The position numbers and the translations under genes are program-made. From positions 124,001 to 188,000 of the forward strand of contig NZ_JAFLHG010000007.1 of the NCBI RefSeq assembly GCF_018717645.1: a stretch of DNA of 64,000 nucleotides. The letters run 5' to 3'. Source of the stretch: Microbacterium flavum. GTDB lineage: Bacteria > Actinomycetota > Actinomycetes > Actinomycetales > Microbacteriaceae. The notes under the pieces are model-generated. The model did not search any database. It worked only from the letters and a program-made list of their open reading frames with translations, and was not told the origin of the DNA. The stretch's first letter is position 1. Every line of letters starts with the position of its first letter. This document shows, piece by piece, positions 1 to 10,405 of the stretch.

Positions 1-470
1 CCGCCCCAGAGGAGCGAGACCCAGAGCTCGAAGAGGATCGACAGCATGAGGATCCACTTCAGCGCCGACGCGATCGCCCGGACGAGCTCGCGCCAGGTGA
101 GGACCGATCCGACGAACATCGCCTGCACGGTCGTGGTCAGAAGAAGCAGGAGCGTCAGGGCCGTGGCTTCGGGGTAGGCCGTCCAGATGAGCGAGGCGAC
201 CGCCCAGACGACGTAGAGCAGGGCATACCAGGGGAGCCGCCGCCACTGCACCCCGGGGCGGAGCACCGCCCACAGGATGCCCGAGACGAGGCCCGACGCG
301 ATGGCGACGATCGCCGCGGCGGGGGTGCCGAACGCCACGAGCCACGCCGTCCCGGCGAGGGCCGCCGCGATCACGAAGATGCACCAGCCGCGCAGCAGCA
401 GATGCCCCGTCGTCTCGCGTGCAGGAGCGTGCGGAGGCGCCGCGACGGGGTGGTTCGTGTGCACGGCCAT
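1..470 (-). CDS. O-antigen ligase-like membrane protein (N-terminal part)
   Basis: The reading frame runs off the left window edge, so only about 156 N-terminal residues are visible. It starts at an ATG (complement of 468-470). The visible part is a run of hydrophobic helices: roughly residues 25-45, 48-66 and 80-95, then a Leu/Thr-rich helix, and another near the edge. An R-W-R-R-L-P loop follows the second helix. This layout and the A-S-L-I-W-T-A-Y-P-E-A segment resemble the WaaL/Wzy O-antigen ligase/polymerase family, which polymerises or transfers lipid-linked polysaccharide at the outer face of the membrane. It is divergent from manA, which supplies mannose precursors, and that fits a surface-glycan role. 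The family call is inferred from topology and short motifs, because the catalytic loop lies outside the window. Confidence 0.6.
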   Translation of the reverse strand, partial: MAVHTNHPVAAPPHAPARETTGHLLLRGWCIFVIAAALAGTAWLVAFGTPAAAIVAIASGLVSGILWAVLRPGVQWRRLPWYALLYVVWAVASLIWTAYPEATALTLLLLLTTTVQAMFVGSVLTWRELVRAIASALKWILMLSILFELWVSLLWG

Positions 471-479
471 GGTCAGATC

Positions 480-485
480 AGGCTA
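480..485 (-). promoter_or_regulatory. -10 box for the O-antigen ligase-like gene
   Basis: TAGCCT on the minus strand lies 10 bases before the ATG at 470, back-to-back with the manA -10 box. The spacing would give a very short or absent 5' leader. I did not find a convincing -35. Confidence 0.4.
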
Positions 486-500
486 CCGTGGCGGCCGCCC

Positions 501-506
501 TAGGCT
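501..506 (+). promoter_or_regulatory. -10 box of manA, leaderless spacing
   Basis: TAGGCT ends 6 bases before the ATG at 513, so transcription would start at or next to the start codon. No ribosome binding site lies in front of this ATG. Confidence 0.55.
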
Positions 507-512
507 GAGGGC

Positions 513-1709
513 ATGCTGTTGCCGATCTCGAACGTTCCGCGCGCGTATTCGTGGGGGTCGCCGACCCTCATCCCGGCCCTCGAAGGGCGTGAGCCGACCG
601 GCGAGCCCGAGGCGGAGATCTGGTACGGGGCCCACCCGGGGAGCCCCTCCCGCGTCGGCGACGGCGCGCAGACCCTGGATGTCGCGCTCGCCGAGGCCGG
701 GGAGCCGCCGCTGCCCTTCCTGCTGAAGCTCCTGGCCGCGGGGTCGTCGCTCTCGATCCAGGCGCACCCCACCAAGGCCGAGGCGGAGGCGGGCTTCGCG
801 CGCGAGGAGGCCGCGGGCATCCCGCGCGATGCGGACGATCGCCTCTACCGCGATGACAACCACAAGCCGGAGATCATCGTCGCGTTGAGCGACGAGTTCC
901 GCGCCCTCGTGGGCCTGCGACCCGTCGCCGGGACCCGGCGCCTGATCGCGCGTCTGGCGGGTGCGGGTGGCGCCGCGAATGCCGCGGCCGGTGGCGCCCT
1001 CGCCCGGCTCGACGAGCTCCTCTCCGACACGGAGGAGGAGCGCGGGCTGCGCGCGGCGCTCGCCTGGGCCCTGTCCGAAGCGTCGCCCGCCGATGTGGCC
1101 GCGCTCGCCGACGCGCTCGCCGCCGCGCAGGCCTCGGCCACGGATGACGCGGATGCGGACACGATCGACGTGCTGCTGGCTGCGGCATCCGACTTCCCCG
1201 GCGACCGGGGACTCTACGTCGCGCTCCTCATGAATCTCGTCGTCCTCCGGCGCGGTCAGGCGCTCTTCGCGCCGGCGGGCGTTCTGCATGCGTACCAGTC
1301 GGGCCTCGGTGTCGAGCTGATGGCCGCGAGCGACAACGTGCTCCGCGGAGGGCTCACGCCGAAGCACGTCGACGTCCCCGAGCTGCTGCGGGTGCTGGAT
1401 GCCACGCCGGGCCCGGCGCCGCTCGTCGAACTGGTGCAGACCGGCGATCAGGGGGTCCTCTACGACGTCGGCGTGCCGGACTTCGCTCTGACACGGGTGG
1501 AGATCGAGGGGCGCACCGCCTCGGCGGATCTCCGCGGACCGGCGATCATCCTGGCGACGCGCGGAGCGCTGCGGGTGACGGAGCGCGGCCAGGACGCGCC
1601 CGCGGTGGACTTGGTGCCGGGTGCGGCGGTGTACGTGGGCGGCGGCGCGCGGGGTGTCGACATCGCGGGCCGAGGCGAGGCCTTCCTCGCGCAGCCGGGC
1701 CGCGTCTGA
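513..1709 (+). CDS. manA: mannose-6-phosphate isomerase, class I
   Basis: Zinc-dependent cytosolic enzyme that interconverts fructose-6-phosphate and mannose-6-phosphate, feeding GDP-mannose for cell-wall and membrane mannosides. The 398-residue protein has the type I PMI signatures: an S-I-Q-A-H-P zinc-ligand motif near residue 87, the Y-R-D-D-N-H-K-P-E segment near 113 and L-R-G-G-L-T-P-K-H-V-D near 278. Length is normal for the family. The start is the ATG right after a TAGGCT -10 box. It is monocistronic in appearance, with whiB following about 200 bases later. In mycobacteria manA also sits near whiB2 and DUF3499 genes, which supports the assignment. Confidence 0.95.
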   Translation: MLLPISNVPRAYSWGSPTLIPALEGREPTGEPEAEIWYGAHPGSPSRVGDGAQTLDVALAEAGEPPLPFLLKLLAAGSSLSIQAHPTKAEAEAGFAREEAAGIPRDADDRLYRDDNHKPEIIVALSDEFRALVGLRPVAGTRRLIARLAGAGGAANAAAGGALARLDELLSDTEEERGLRAALAWALSEASPADVAALADALAAAQASATDDADADTIDVLLAAASDFPGDRGLYVALLMNLVVLRRGQALFAPAGVLHAYQSGLGVELMAASDNVLRGGLTPKHVDVPELLRVLDATPGPAPLVELVQTGDQGVLYDVGVPDFALTRVEIEGRTASADLRGPAIILATRGALRVTERGQDAPAVDLVPGAAVYVGGGARGVDIAGRGEAFLAQPGRV

Positions 1710-1830
1710 CCCTCCGGGCTCCCGGTCGGACCCGTTCCCGGGCGCCCGCGAGGCCTCCGGATTCGCGGCGACACGCCGGTGATCGCGGCATGAAGGTTCG
1801 ATCACGGCTTGAGGGTTTACGATCTGCGAC

Positions 1831-1862
1831 TTGACCCCGGCGAATGACAGCGGTGTAATTAT
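1831..1862 (+). promoter_or_regulatory. possible whiB promoter
   Basis: TTGACC at 1831-1836 and TAATTAT at 1856-1862 are separated by 18-19 bases in an otherwise GC-rich spacer. They lie about 45 bases before the whiB start, so this gene would have a conventional leader with a ribosome binding site. Confidence 0.4.
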
Positions 1863-1906
1863 TCAACACGCGGTCCGGCGTGACGGGAATCAGTGGGGAG
1901 AACGAT

Positions 1907-2224
1907 ATGACGGGTTACCGTTCCGGGGTTCCCGAGAACTGGTTCGTCGATCCGGTGAACCTGGGTGTCCCCGGTGTCCGTCGGCCGGCGGAAGCCGACG
2001 CGGACACCGCGCTCGGCTGGCAGGCGGATGCGCTCTGCGCCCAGACCGATCCGGAGGCCTTCTTCCCGGAGAAGGGCGGCTCCACGCGCGATGCCAAGCG
2101 CATCTGCACCTCGTGCGATGTGCGCGACCAATGCCTCGAGTACGCGCTGAAGAACGATGAGCGCTTCGGCATCTGGGGTGGGCTCAGCGAGCGCGAGCGT
2201 CGGAAGGTCAAGCGCCGCGCCTGA
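1907..2224 (+). CDS. WhiB-family iron-sulfur transcription factor (WhiB2/WhmD-like)
   Basis: 105-residue WhiB protein. The four [4Fe-4S]-binding cysteines are at residues 44, 67, 70 and 76 in the C-Xn-C-X2-C-X5-C pattern. They are followed by the G-I-W-G-G turn (88-92) and a basic R-E-R-R-K-V-K-R-R tail expected to contact DNA. WhiB2/WhmD members are linked to septation and cell division in mycobacteria. The F-F-P-E-K-G-G-S-T segment and the position beside manA and DUF3499 genes favour this subgroup. I chose the ATG at 1907 because GGGGAG lies at a good distance upstream. An in-frame GTG at 1880 would add nine residues but lacks such a site. Confidence 0.9.
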   Translation: MTGYRSGVPENWFVDPVNLGVPGVRRPAEADADTALGWQADALCAQTDPEAFFPEKGGSTRDAKRICTSCDVRDQCLEYALKNDERFGIWGGLSERERRKVKRRA

Positions 2225-2288
2225 CGACTGGTCGGCCCCGGGTTGCTCATCGTGGGCGTGGCGGCGGGCTGGCTGACGTCGCCCGACT

Positions 2289-2294
2289 TAGGCT
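2289..2294 (+). promoter_or_regulatory. -10 box of the GT2 membrane protein gene
   Basis: TAGGCT ends 9 bases before the ATG at 2304. The untranslated leader would be at most a few bases. Confidence 0.45.
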
Positions 2295-2303
2295 GACCAG
2301 GTC

Positions 2304-5246
2304 ATGCCCGCCCGAGTCCATGCCCTGCTGGTCGTGCGTCCCGATGGGCGCGAGGCCGCAGACATCCGCCTGCAACGGACGCTCACCGCGCTCCGCGCTC
2401 AATCGCGCCCTGTCGACGCGCTGACGATCATCCTCTGCGACAGCGATGCCGCCGTGCAGGATGCCGCGCGGGCCTCGCACGCCGAGGCGGTCATCGGCGC
2501 GGACCGCGGCACGAGCCTCGCCGACGCGCTGGCCCTCGGCTCGCACCGACTCGACGGCGACGCCGTCTGGGTCCTCACCCATGACACGGTTCCCGGCCGC
2601 CACGCGCTCGCCCGCCTGGCCGGGGCGCTCGAGGCCGCCCCGTCGGTGGCGTTCGCGGCTCCGAAGCTCGTGCGCTCCGACGAGCACGATCGGATCGTCT
2701 CCCTCGGCGTCTCGATGACCGCCCTCGGCCGCACGGTCGGCCTTGCCGACGGCGAGCACGATCAGGGCCAGTACGACGGGGCGGAGGACGTGCTCGGGTC
2801 CGACATCCGCGGCATCCTCGTGCGCAGCGATGCGTGGACGGCCCTCGGCGGAGCGGACCGCGCTCTCGCCGGTGCCGACGAGGGCCTCGACCTGGGCGTG
2901 CGCGCCCGCCTGCACGGCGGACGCATCGTGCTCGCCCCGCGCGCCGTCGTCGCCGTCTCCGCGAGACCGGTGGGCCCGATGCGCGCGGCGTATGCCGCCC
3001 GCACGGCGCAGCTGCACCGCCGGCTCGCGTACGCGCCCACCGCCGCCGTGCCCTTGCACTGGCTCACGCTCCTGCCACTCGCGATCGTGCGCTCCCTCGC
3101 CGCGCTGCTCGGCAAGCGCCCCGGAAGCATCCTCCCGGAGTGGGGAGCGGCCGTCACTGCGATGGTCCGGCCCGCCGCGGTGGCGCGCACGCGGCGCGGA
3201 ATCCGCCGCGGTCGGGCCGCGTCCTGGGCGCAGATCGCTCCGCTGCGGGTCACCGCCGCGCAGCTGCGTCATCGCCTCGACGACGACCTTCCGGCGGGCA
3301 CCGGGCGCACCGAGCTGCACTTCTTCAGCGGCGGAGGCGCGTGGATCGTCCTCGCCGCCCTCGTCGCGTCGGTCGTCTCGTTCGTCTCCCTGCTCGCATG
3401 GCCGGTCCTCAGCGGTGGCGCGCTCGCGCCGCTGCGCGCCACCGTCGCAGGGCTCTGGGCCGATGCCGCCTCCGGCGCCCGACCCCTCGGCTGGCAGACG
3501 GTGGGGCCCGCGGATCCGTTCGGCGCCGTCATCGCGCTGCTGGGGACGCTCGCGCCCGTGGCGCCCGCACGCGCGATGGTCGTGCTGTGGGTGCTCGCGC
3601 TCCCGCTCGCTGCCCTCGGCGGCTGGTTCGCCGCCACCCGCTTCAGCGAGCGCGCGATCGTCCGCGCCGTCGTCGCGGTCGGCTGGGCGCTCGCGCCGAG
3701 CCTGCTCGGAGCCCTCACCGCCGGACGCCCCACCGTCGTGATCGCCCATCTGCTGCTGCCGTGGCTGGTGTGGGCGGCCTCCGTCGCCCACCGTTCCTGG
3801 AGCGCGGCGGGCGTCGCATCCATCCTGGCGGCGGCAGTCCTCGCGTGCGCACCCTCCCTCGCTCCGGCTTTCGCCGGGGTCTGGATCGTGGGCGTCCTCC
3901 TCGTCGCGACCGTCCTCCGCGGGCGCGGCCTCACCCGCGTGATCTGGCTGGTCGTCCCGAGCATCGTCGTCTTCGCGCCCCTCGTGTGGGCGCGGCTCAG
4001 CGCCGGGGAGCCGTGGTCGCTCCTGGCCGACCCCGGCGTGCCTCTCGCCGACCCCGCCGGCGCGGACGGCGCGCGGCGCATGCTCCTCGCGCTCGGATTC
4101 CCCGCGAGCGACGGGTGGGGAAGCATCCTCCCCGCCGCGATCGCCGCGTGGACGCCGCTGCTGGTCGCCCCCGTCCTCCTCCTCGCCGTCGCCGGGCTCG
4201 TGCTCGGGCGGACGATCCCCGCCGCGGTCCTCGGCCTCACCGGCCTCCTCGGCCTGGTCACGGCGCTCACGGCGATCGGCGTCGCCGTCGCGTCCGACGG
4301 TCCGCAGGTCATCACGCTCTTCCCCGGCGCCGCCCTCAGTCTCTTCTGGATCGCGACGCTCGGCGCGGCGGCCCTCGCCCTCGATGCCCTTCCCGGAGCG
4401 CAGGTCGCGGGAGCACGGATCCGCGGGTCGCTGGCCGTCCTGGCGATGGCGGCGCTCGCCGTCAGCGCCGTTCCCGCCCTCACGGCCACGCTCCGCGGAG
4501 ACGCGACGATCACGGAGGGTACGACGAGCACCCTGCCCGCCTACGTCGAGGCGGAGGGCCGAGGTGGAACGTCGACCGCGACCTTCGTCCTCACCCCGAC
4601 GGAGGACGGCGCGGTCATCGCCGACGTCGTGTGGGGCGAGACCGCCTCGCTCGGCGGCCAGAGCACCCTCCGGTCCGCGCGGACCGGCGCGGACGAGGGC
4701 GATGAGCGCGCATCCGTCATCGCCGCGCAGCTGGTGTCGGATCCGGAGGGCCCCGTCATCTCCGACCTCGCGGCGCACGGTGTCGCCTTCGTCGTCCTCG
4801 CCCCGGGTGCCGATTCGGATGCGGCGCGCGCCGTCCGGCTCGTCGCCGGCACCGCCCTCGATCAGAGATCGGATCTCGAGGTCGTCGGGGAGACGGCGAA
4901 GGGCACGCTCTGGCGCATCATCGACGGCGTGGTGCCCCGCCCCGCCGTCGACGCGTCCAGCGCGTGGCGCATCGCGCTCCTGCAGGCCGGCGTGATCCTC
5001 GCGGCGCTCCTGCTCGCCCTCCCCACACGACGTTCTCTGGAGGAGTCGCGCCGCCGGGCCCGCGTCGTGGGACTCCCGCGGCGTCGCCCGGCCCGATGGG
5101 TCGGGGCGGGCACGCCCGCCGAGCAGCCGACGTCCGCCGAGCAGCCCGCTGCCGCCGGCGACGCAGAACCGCGCGATGCGGGCGCGGCCGCCGAGGGTGT
5201 GGCCGCCGACGACACAGACGCCGACGAGGAAGCGGGCTCCCGATGA
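2304..5246 (+). CDS. family 2 glycosyltransferase fused to a large polytopic membrane domain
   Basis: 980-residue membrane protein. Residues about 1-250 form a GT-A-type glycosyltransferase fold: an H-A-L-L-V-V-R-P-D-G beginning, acidic pairs in the donor-site region, and a G-A-D-E-G-L-D-L-G-V-R segment near 190. From about 345 to 700 there are around ten hydrophobic helices. A soluble, probably external domain follows (about 710-880), then one more helix near 895 and a charged Ala/Glu-rich tail. The protein family is conserved in actinobacteria beside whiB2 and DUF3499 genes. A role in cell-wall glycan or glycolipid assembly is inferred, and donor and acceptor are unknown. The stop overlaps the ATG of the DUF5719 gene (ATGA), so the two are probably translationally coupled. 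Confidence 0.8.
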   Translation: MPARVHALLVVRPDGREAADIRLQRTLTALRAQSRPVDALTIILCDSDAAVQDAARASHAEAVIGADRGTSLADALALGSHRLDGDAVWVLTHDTVPGRHALARLAGALEAAPSVAFAAPKLVRSDEHDRIVSLGVSMTALGRTVGLADGEHDQGQYDGAEDVLGSDIRGILVRSDAWTALGGADRALAGADEGLDLGVRARLHGGRIVLAPRAVVAVSARPVGPMRAAYAARTAQLHRRLAYAPTAAVPLHWLTLLPLAIVRSLAALLGKRPGSILPEWGAAVTAMVRPAAVARTRRGIRRGRAASWAQIAPLRVTAAQLRHRLDDDLPAGTGRTELHFFSGGGAWIVLAALVASVVSFVSLLAWPVLSGGALAPLRATVAGLWADAASGARPLGWQTVGPADPFGAVIALLGTLAPVAPARAMVVLWVLALPLAALGGWFAATRFSERAIVRAVVAVGWALAPSLLGALTAGRPTVVIAHLLLPWLVWAASVAHRSWSAAGVASILAAAVLACAPSLAPAFAGVWIVGVLLVATVLRGRGLTRVIWLVVPSIVVFAPLVWARLSAGEPWSLLADPGVPLADPAGADGARRMLLALGFPASDGWGSILPAAIAAWTPLLVAPVLLLAVAGLVLGRTIPAAVLGLTGLLGLVTALTAIGVAVASDGPQVITLFPGAALSLFWIATLGAAALALDALPGAQVAGARIRGSLAVLAMAALAVSAVPALTATLRGDATITEGTTSTLPAYVEAEGRGGTSTATFVLTPTEDGAVIADVVWGETASLGGQSTLRSARTGADEGDERASVIAAQLVSDPEGPVISDLAAHGVAFVVLAPGADSDAARAVRLVAGTALDQRSDLEVVGETAKGTLWRIIDGVVPRPAVDASSAWRIALLQAGVILAALLLALPTRRSLEESRRRARVVGLPRRRPARWVGAGTPAEQPTSAEQPAAAGDAEPRDAGAAAEGVAADDTDADEEAGSR

Positions 5247-6640
5247 CGCGGCTCTCCCCGAAGCGCACGGCTCAGCTCGCGGGCGGCGCCGTGCTCGCGG
5301 CGGTCGTCGTGGTCGCCGCCGTCGGCGCGACCCTCATCGACCTGCCCGGCCACCTGCAGGAACCGATCCGCATCGCGGCTCAGCCCCCGGCGGCGCCGTC
5401 GGTCGCGGTCTGCAGCGGCCCGCTCATCGCCGCCGGACGCGATGCCACGCAGGCATCGCTTCTGACCGATGACACGGCGCAGAGGATCACCGCCGCCGCA
5501 GGCGGTGACGTCGACCCCGTCCAGAGCCTCCTCGTCCCCGCCGACGTCGCCGGCGGAACCGGCCCCGCCCTCCTCGCGGCCCCGCCCTCCGGGGTGGATC
5601 CCACAGACCTCGCTGCGGCGGGAGCGGCGCGGGCCGCGGCATCCGACCTCAGCGGATTCGCCGCGGAGGCGTGCACGCGGCCCATGATGGAGTCGTGGCT
5701 CGTGGGCGGCTCGGCCGCCACCGGGGCGGGGGATGTCGTCATCCTCGCCAACCCGGGGGAGGTCGCTGCCCTCGTCACCCTCGCCGTCTACGGCGCGTCG
5801 GGCGAGCAGGCCCCGGCGGCCGGCAAGGACATCGTGGTGCCGGCCGGGACGCAGCGCATCATCCCGCTCGCCTCCCTCGCGCGCGGCGAAGAGGGCCCGG
5901 TCGTGCGGGTGACATCGGCCCAGGCACCCGTGCGCGCCTCCCTGCAGACGACGATCACGCGCGTGCTGAACCCCGGCGGGGTCGATCAGATCGCGGCGCT
6001 CGGAGCGCCCTCCACCGACCTCGTCATCCCGGGCGTCGCCGTCGCCGTCGCCGCGTCGGACCCGGGTGCGAGCAACACCCCCACCATCCTGCACCTGCTC
6101 GCCCCCGGGGCCGCGGGTGAGGCCACGGTCACCGTGGGCGGGCCCGACGGCGCGGTCGTGTCCTCGCAGACGCTGCCGTTGAGTGCTGGTGTGCCCCTCA
6201 CCTTCGACCTCGGCGGGCTCGCCGTCGGCACGTACTCGGTCTCGGTGTCCGCGACGACACCGGTGACCGGCGGCGTGTGGTCGACCACCGGTTTCGGTGC
6301 CGGCAGCGATTTCGGGTGGTTCACCCCCGCGGAGATCCTCCGCGCCCCGACGCTCGTCGCGGTCGCCGAGGGGCCCTCGGCCCAGCTCTCGCTCGTCGGC
6401 GGCGCGGCACCGCAGACCGTGACGGTCGAAAGCCTGTCGGGCGGTGCGGCGCGGGAGGTCACCCTGGCCGCAGGCGCCGTGGCCCGCCTTCCCGTCGAGG
6501 GCGGCGGCGCGTACCGGATCGTGCCGGGCGAGGCCGGAGTCTCTGCGTCGGTCGTCTTCGCCGGAGCGGGCGCGCTCGCGGGATATCCGGTACCGGCCGG
6601 GGATGCCGCCGCCGCGGCCATCGAGGTCTACCCGCGCTGA
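5243..6640 (+). CDS. DUF5719-family membrane-anchored protein
   Basis: 465-residue protein with a short basic N-terminus and one hydrophobic segment (about residues 12-33), which serves as a signal anchor or signal peptide. The rest is a long Ala/Gly/Val-rich extracytoplasmic region that looks mainly beta-structured, with repeated sandwich-like segments. No catalytic motif is visible. It resembles the actinobacterial DUF5719 family that regularly follows the large GT2 membrane protein. The two genes overlap by four bases, so the proteins probably work together in envelope assembly. The function is not known. Confidence 0.75.
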   Translation: MTRLSPKRTAQLAGGAVLAAVVVVAAVGATLIDLPGHLQEPIRIAAQPPAAPSVAVCSGPLIAAGRDATQASLLTDDTAQRITAAAGGDVDPVQSLLVPADVAGGTGPALLAAPPSGVDPTDLAAAGAARAAASDLSGFAAEACTRPMMESWLVGGSAATGAGDVVILANPGEVAALVTLAVYGASGEQAPAAGKDIVVPAGTQRIIPLASLARGEEGPVVRVTSAQAPVRASLQTTITRVLNPGGVDQIAALGAPSTDLVIPGVAVAVAASDPGASNTPTILHLLAPGAAGEATVTVGGPDGAVVSSQTLPLSAGVPLTFDLGGLAVGTYSVSVSATTPVTGGVWSTTGFGAGSDFGWFTPAEILRAPTLVAVAEGPSAQLSLVGGAAPQTVTVESLSGGAAREVTLAAGAVARLPVEGGGAYRIVPGEAGVSASVVFAGAGALAGYPVPAGDAAAAAIEVYPR

Positions 6641-6691
6641 CGCGGGCCACACTGCGCCGCGCACATGCGGCGGCCGATGCGCGGTCGCGAT

Positions 6692-7126
6692 TCAGTAGTC
6701 GCGGTACCGGTCGGGGCCGAGGTCCCACGGGTCGCGGTCGAGGTACTCGGCCGCGGCGCGGAAGACGGTGCCCTCGATCGCGATGCGGCGGTGCAGGTCG
6801 TCCTCGCGATGCAGATGCGCGAGCCGCTCGATCGGCAGCCGGTACAGCACGATGCGCTTCTCGTCCTGGTGGATGCTCCACCGGGGGATGCCGTCGTCGT
6901 CGGATGCCGGAGGCATCGACCCCACCTCGAAGCGCACATCGCGCAGCTCCGGCCAGGCGCCGCGCAGGAACTCCGCGGCCGATCCCACGGCGAAGTCGAA
7001 GCGCTCCTCCCGCGTCTCGAGGGGGAGAAGCGGCGGGCGGACGACAGGGCTGCGGTCCTCGCGACCGTGTCGACCGTGTCGCGAAGGACGCCGACGGGGT
7101 GTGCTCTGGGGGCGCCGCCGGATCAT
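6692..7126 (-). CDS. Rv3259-like metallopeptidase-fold protein, catalytic motif degenerate
   Basis: 144-residue protein with a basic N-terminal tail (residues 1-28). The core contains R-I-V-L-Y-R-L-P-I-E-R and, near the C-terminus, a helix followed by A-A-E-Y-L-D-R-D-P-W. This pattern matches the small metallopeptidase-family proteins represented by Rv3259 of M. tuberculosis. The helix where a zincin would carry HExxH reads L-H-R-R-I-A-I-E-G-T-V, so the metal-binding motif is not intact and protease activity is doubtful. It faces the DUF3499 gene, as in mycobacteria. A TAGACT -10 box lies at leaderless spacing in front of the ATG. Confidence 0.75.
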   Translation of the reverse strand: MIRRRPQSTPRRRPSRHGRHGREDRSPVVRPPLLPLETREERFDFAVGSAAEFLRGAWPELRDVRFEVGSMPPASDDDGIPRWSIHQDEKRIVLYRLPIERLAHLHREDDLHRRIAIEGTVFRAAAEYLDRDPWDLGPDRYRDY

Positions 7127-7132
7127 CCCCTC

Positions 7133-7138
7133 AGTCTA
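7133..7138 (-). promoter_or_regulatory. -10 box of the Rv3259-like gene, leaderless spacing
   Basis: TAGACT on the minus strand ends 6 bases before the ATG at 7126. The palindromic element at 7147-7216 begins directly upstream and would overlap the -35 area. Confidence 0.5.
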
Positions 7139-7146
7139 GGCCGGTG

Positions 7147-7216
7147 CCGAAAGCAGGGGCGATCGATGCGGCAGGGTCCGGGGACCCGCGTGCGGGCGGA
7201 TCGAGCCTGCTTTCGG
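7147..7216. repeat. dispersed intergenic palindrome, copy A
   Basis: Perfect 11-base arms, CCGAAAGCAGG (7147-7157) and CCTGCTTTCGG (7206-7216), enclose GATC-containing inner arms and a central hairpin, GGGTCC-GG-GGACCC. A related element lies at 46378-46443. The shared right half reads roughly TGCGGG-CGG-TCG-GCCTGCTTTC-GAACG. This copy fills the space between two divergent genes. Confidence 0.8.
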
Positions 7217-7259
7217 AACGCGGCGGCGCGGCGTCCGGGGCGCCCGGCGACGTCGCGCG

Positions 7260-7265
7260 TACCGT
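7260..7265 (+). promoter_or_regulatory. -10 box of the DUF3499 gene, leaderless spacing
   Basis: TACCGT ends 7 bases before the ATG at 7273. A short GGTGGGG run lies between them and could also serve as a weak ribosome binding site. Confidence 0.45.
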
Positions 7266-7272
7266 GGTGGGG

Positions 7273-7479
7273 ATGCGTACGAGACTGTGCTCGAAGGTGG
7301 GCTGTGCCCGCGAAGCGGTGACGACCCTCACCTACGATTACGGCGACCAGATGGCGGCCCTCGGCCCGCTCGGTGCGTCCGGCGATCCGCACGCGCACGA
7401 TCTGTGCCGCGCGCACACCGACCGCCTCTCCGTTCCCAAGGGCTGGATGGTCGTCCGGCACGAGACCCTGCGCGTCTGA
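7273..7479 (+). CDS. DUF3499 family protein (Rv3258c-like)
   Basis: 68-residue protein that begins R-T-R-L-C-S-K-V-G-C, a CX4C pair. A D-Y-G-D-Q segment follows, then H-A-H-D-L-C-R-A-H. The Cys/His spacing suggests a small zinc-ribbon-like fold. It ends with a P-K-G-W-M-V-V-R-H-E motif typical of DUF3499. These proteins are small, conserved and restricted to actinobacteria, and they sit beside the Rv3259-like gene as here. The molecular role is unknown. Zinc binding is inferred from the Cys/His pattern. Confidence 0.85.
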   Translation: MRTRLCSKVGCAREAVTTLTYDYGDQMAALGPLGASGDPHAHDLCRAHTDRLSVPKGWMVVRHETLRV

Positions 7480-7505
7480 CGCTGATCGGACGCGCCCCGC
7501 GACTT

Positions 7506-7524
7506 GTTTTGAACTGATCAAAAC
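7506..7524. promoter_or_regulatory. furA autoregulatory operator
   Basis: Perfect inverted repeat, GTTTTGA-ACTGA-TCAAAAC, an AT-rich island in GC-rich DNA. It lies 20 bases before the furA start and just upstream of the -10 box, so a bound Fur dimer would block the promoter. Fur-family regulators bind AT-rich palindromes and commonly control their own furA-katG operon. Confidence 0.75.
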
Positions 7525-7531
7525 AGCGCGG

Positions 7532-10336
<2,805 letters not shown>

Positions 10337-10342
10337 GAAGAC

Positions 10343-10376
10343 GTTCGGCGACCGGGAGGAATCCCGGTCGCCGAAC
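10343..10376. terminator. bidirectional terminator between katG and aqpZ
   Basis: Perfect 15-base stem, GTTCGGCGACCGGGA, with a GGAA loop. It sits six bases after the katG stop and before the convergent aquaporin stop. There is no T-tract, which is usual in high-GC actinobacteria. Confidence 0.8.
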
Positions 10377-10405
10377 GGCGGTGTCATGAAAGGTCGCGCG
10401 CGACC

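Noticed and set aside
2247-4778. Very long open frame on the strand opposite the GT2 gene; similar long antisense frames lie opposite secA (21711-24806), katG (7946-10387), manA and kgd
   Set aside because: These are artefacts of third-position G/C. The predicted products are Arg/Gly/Asp-rich low-complexity proteins with no family signatures, while the opposite strand encodes clear conserved proteins.
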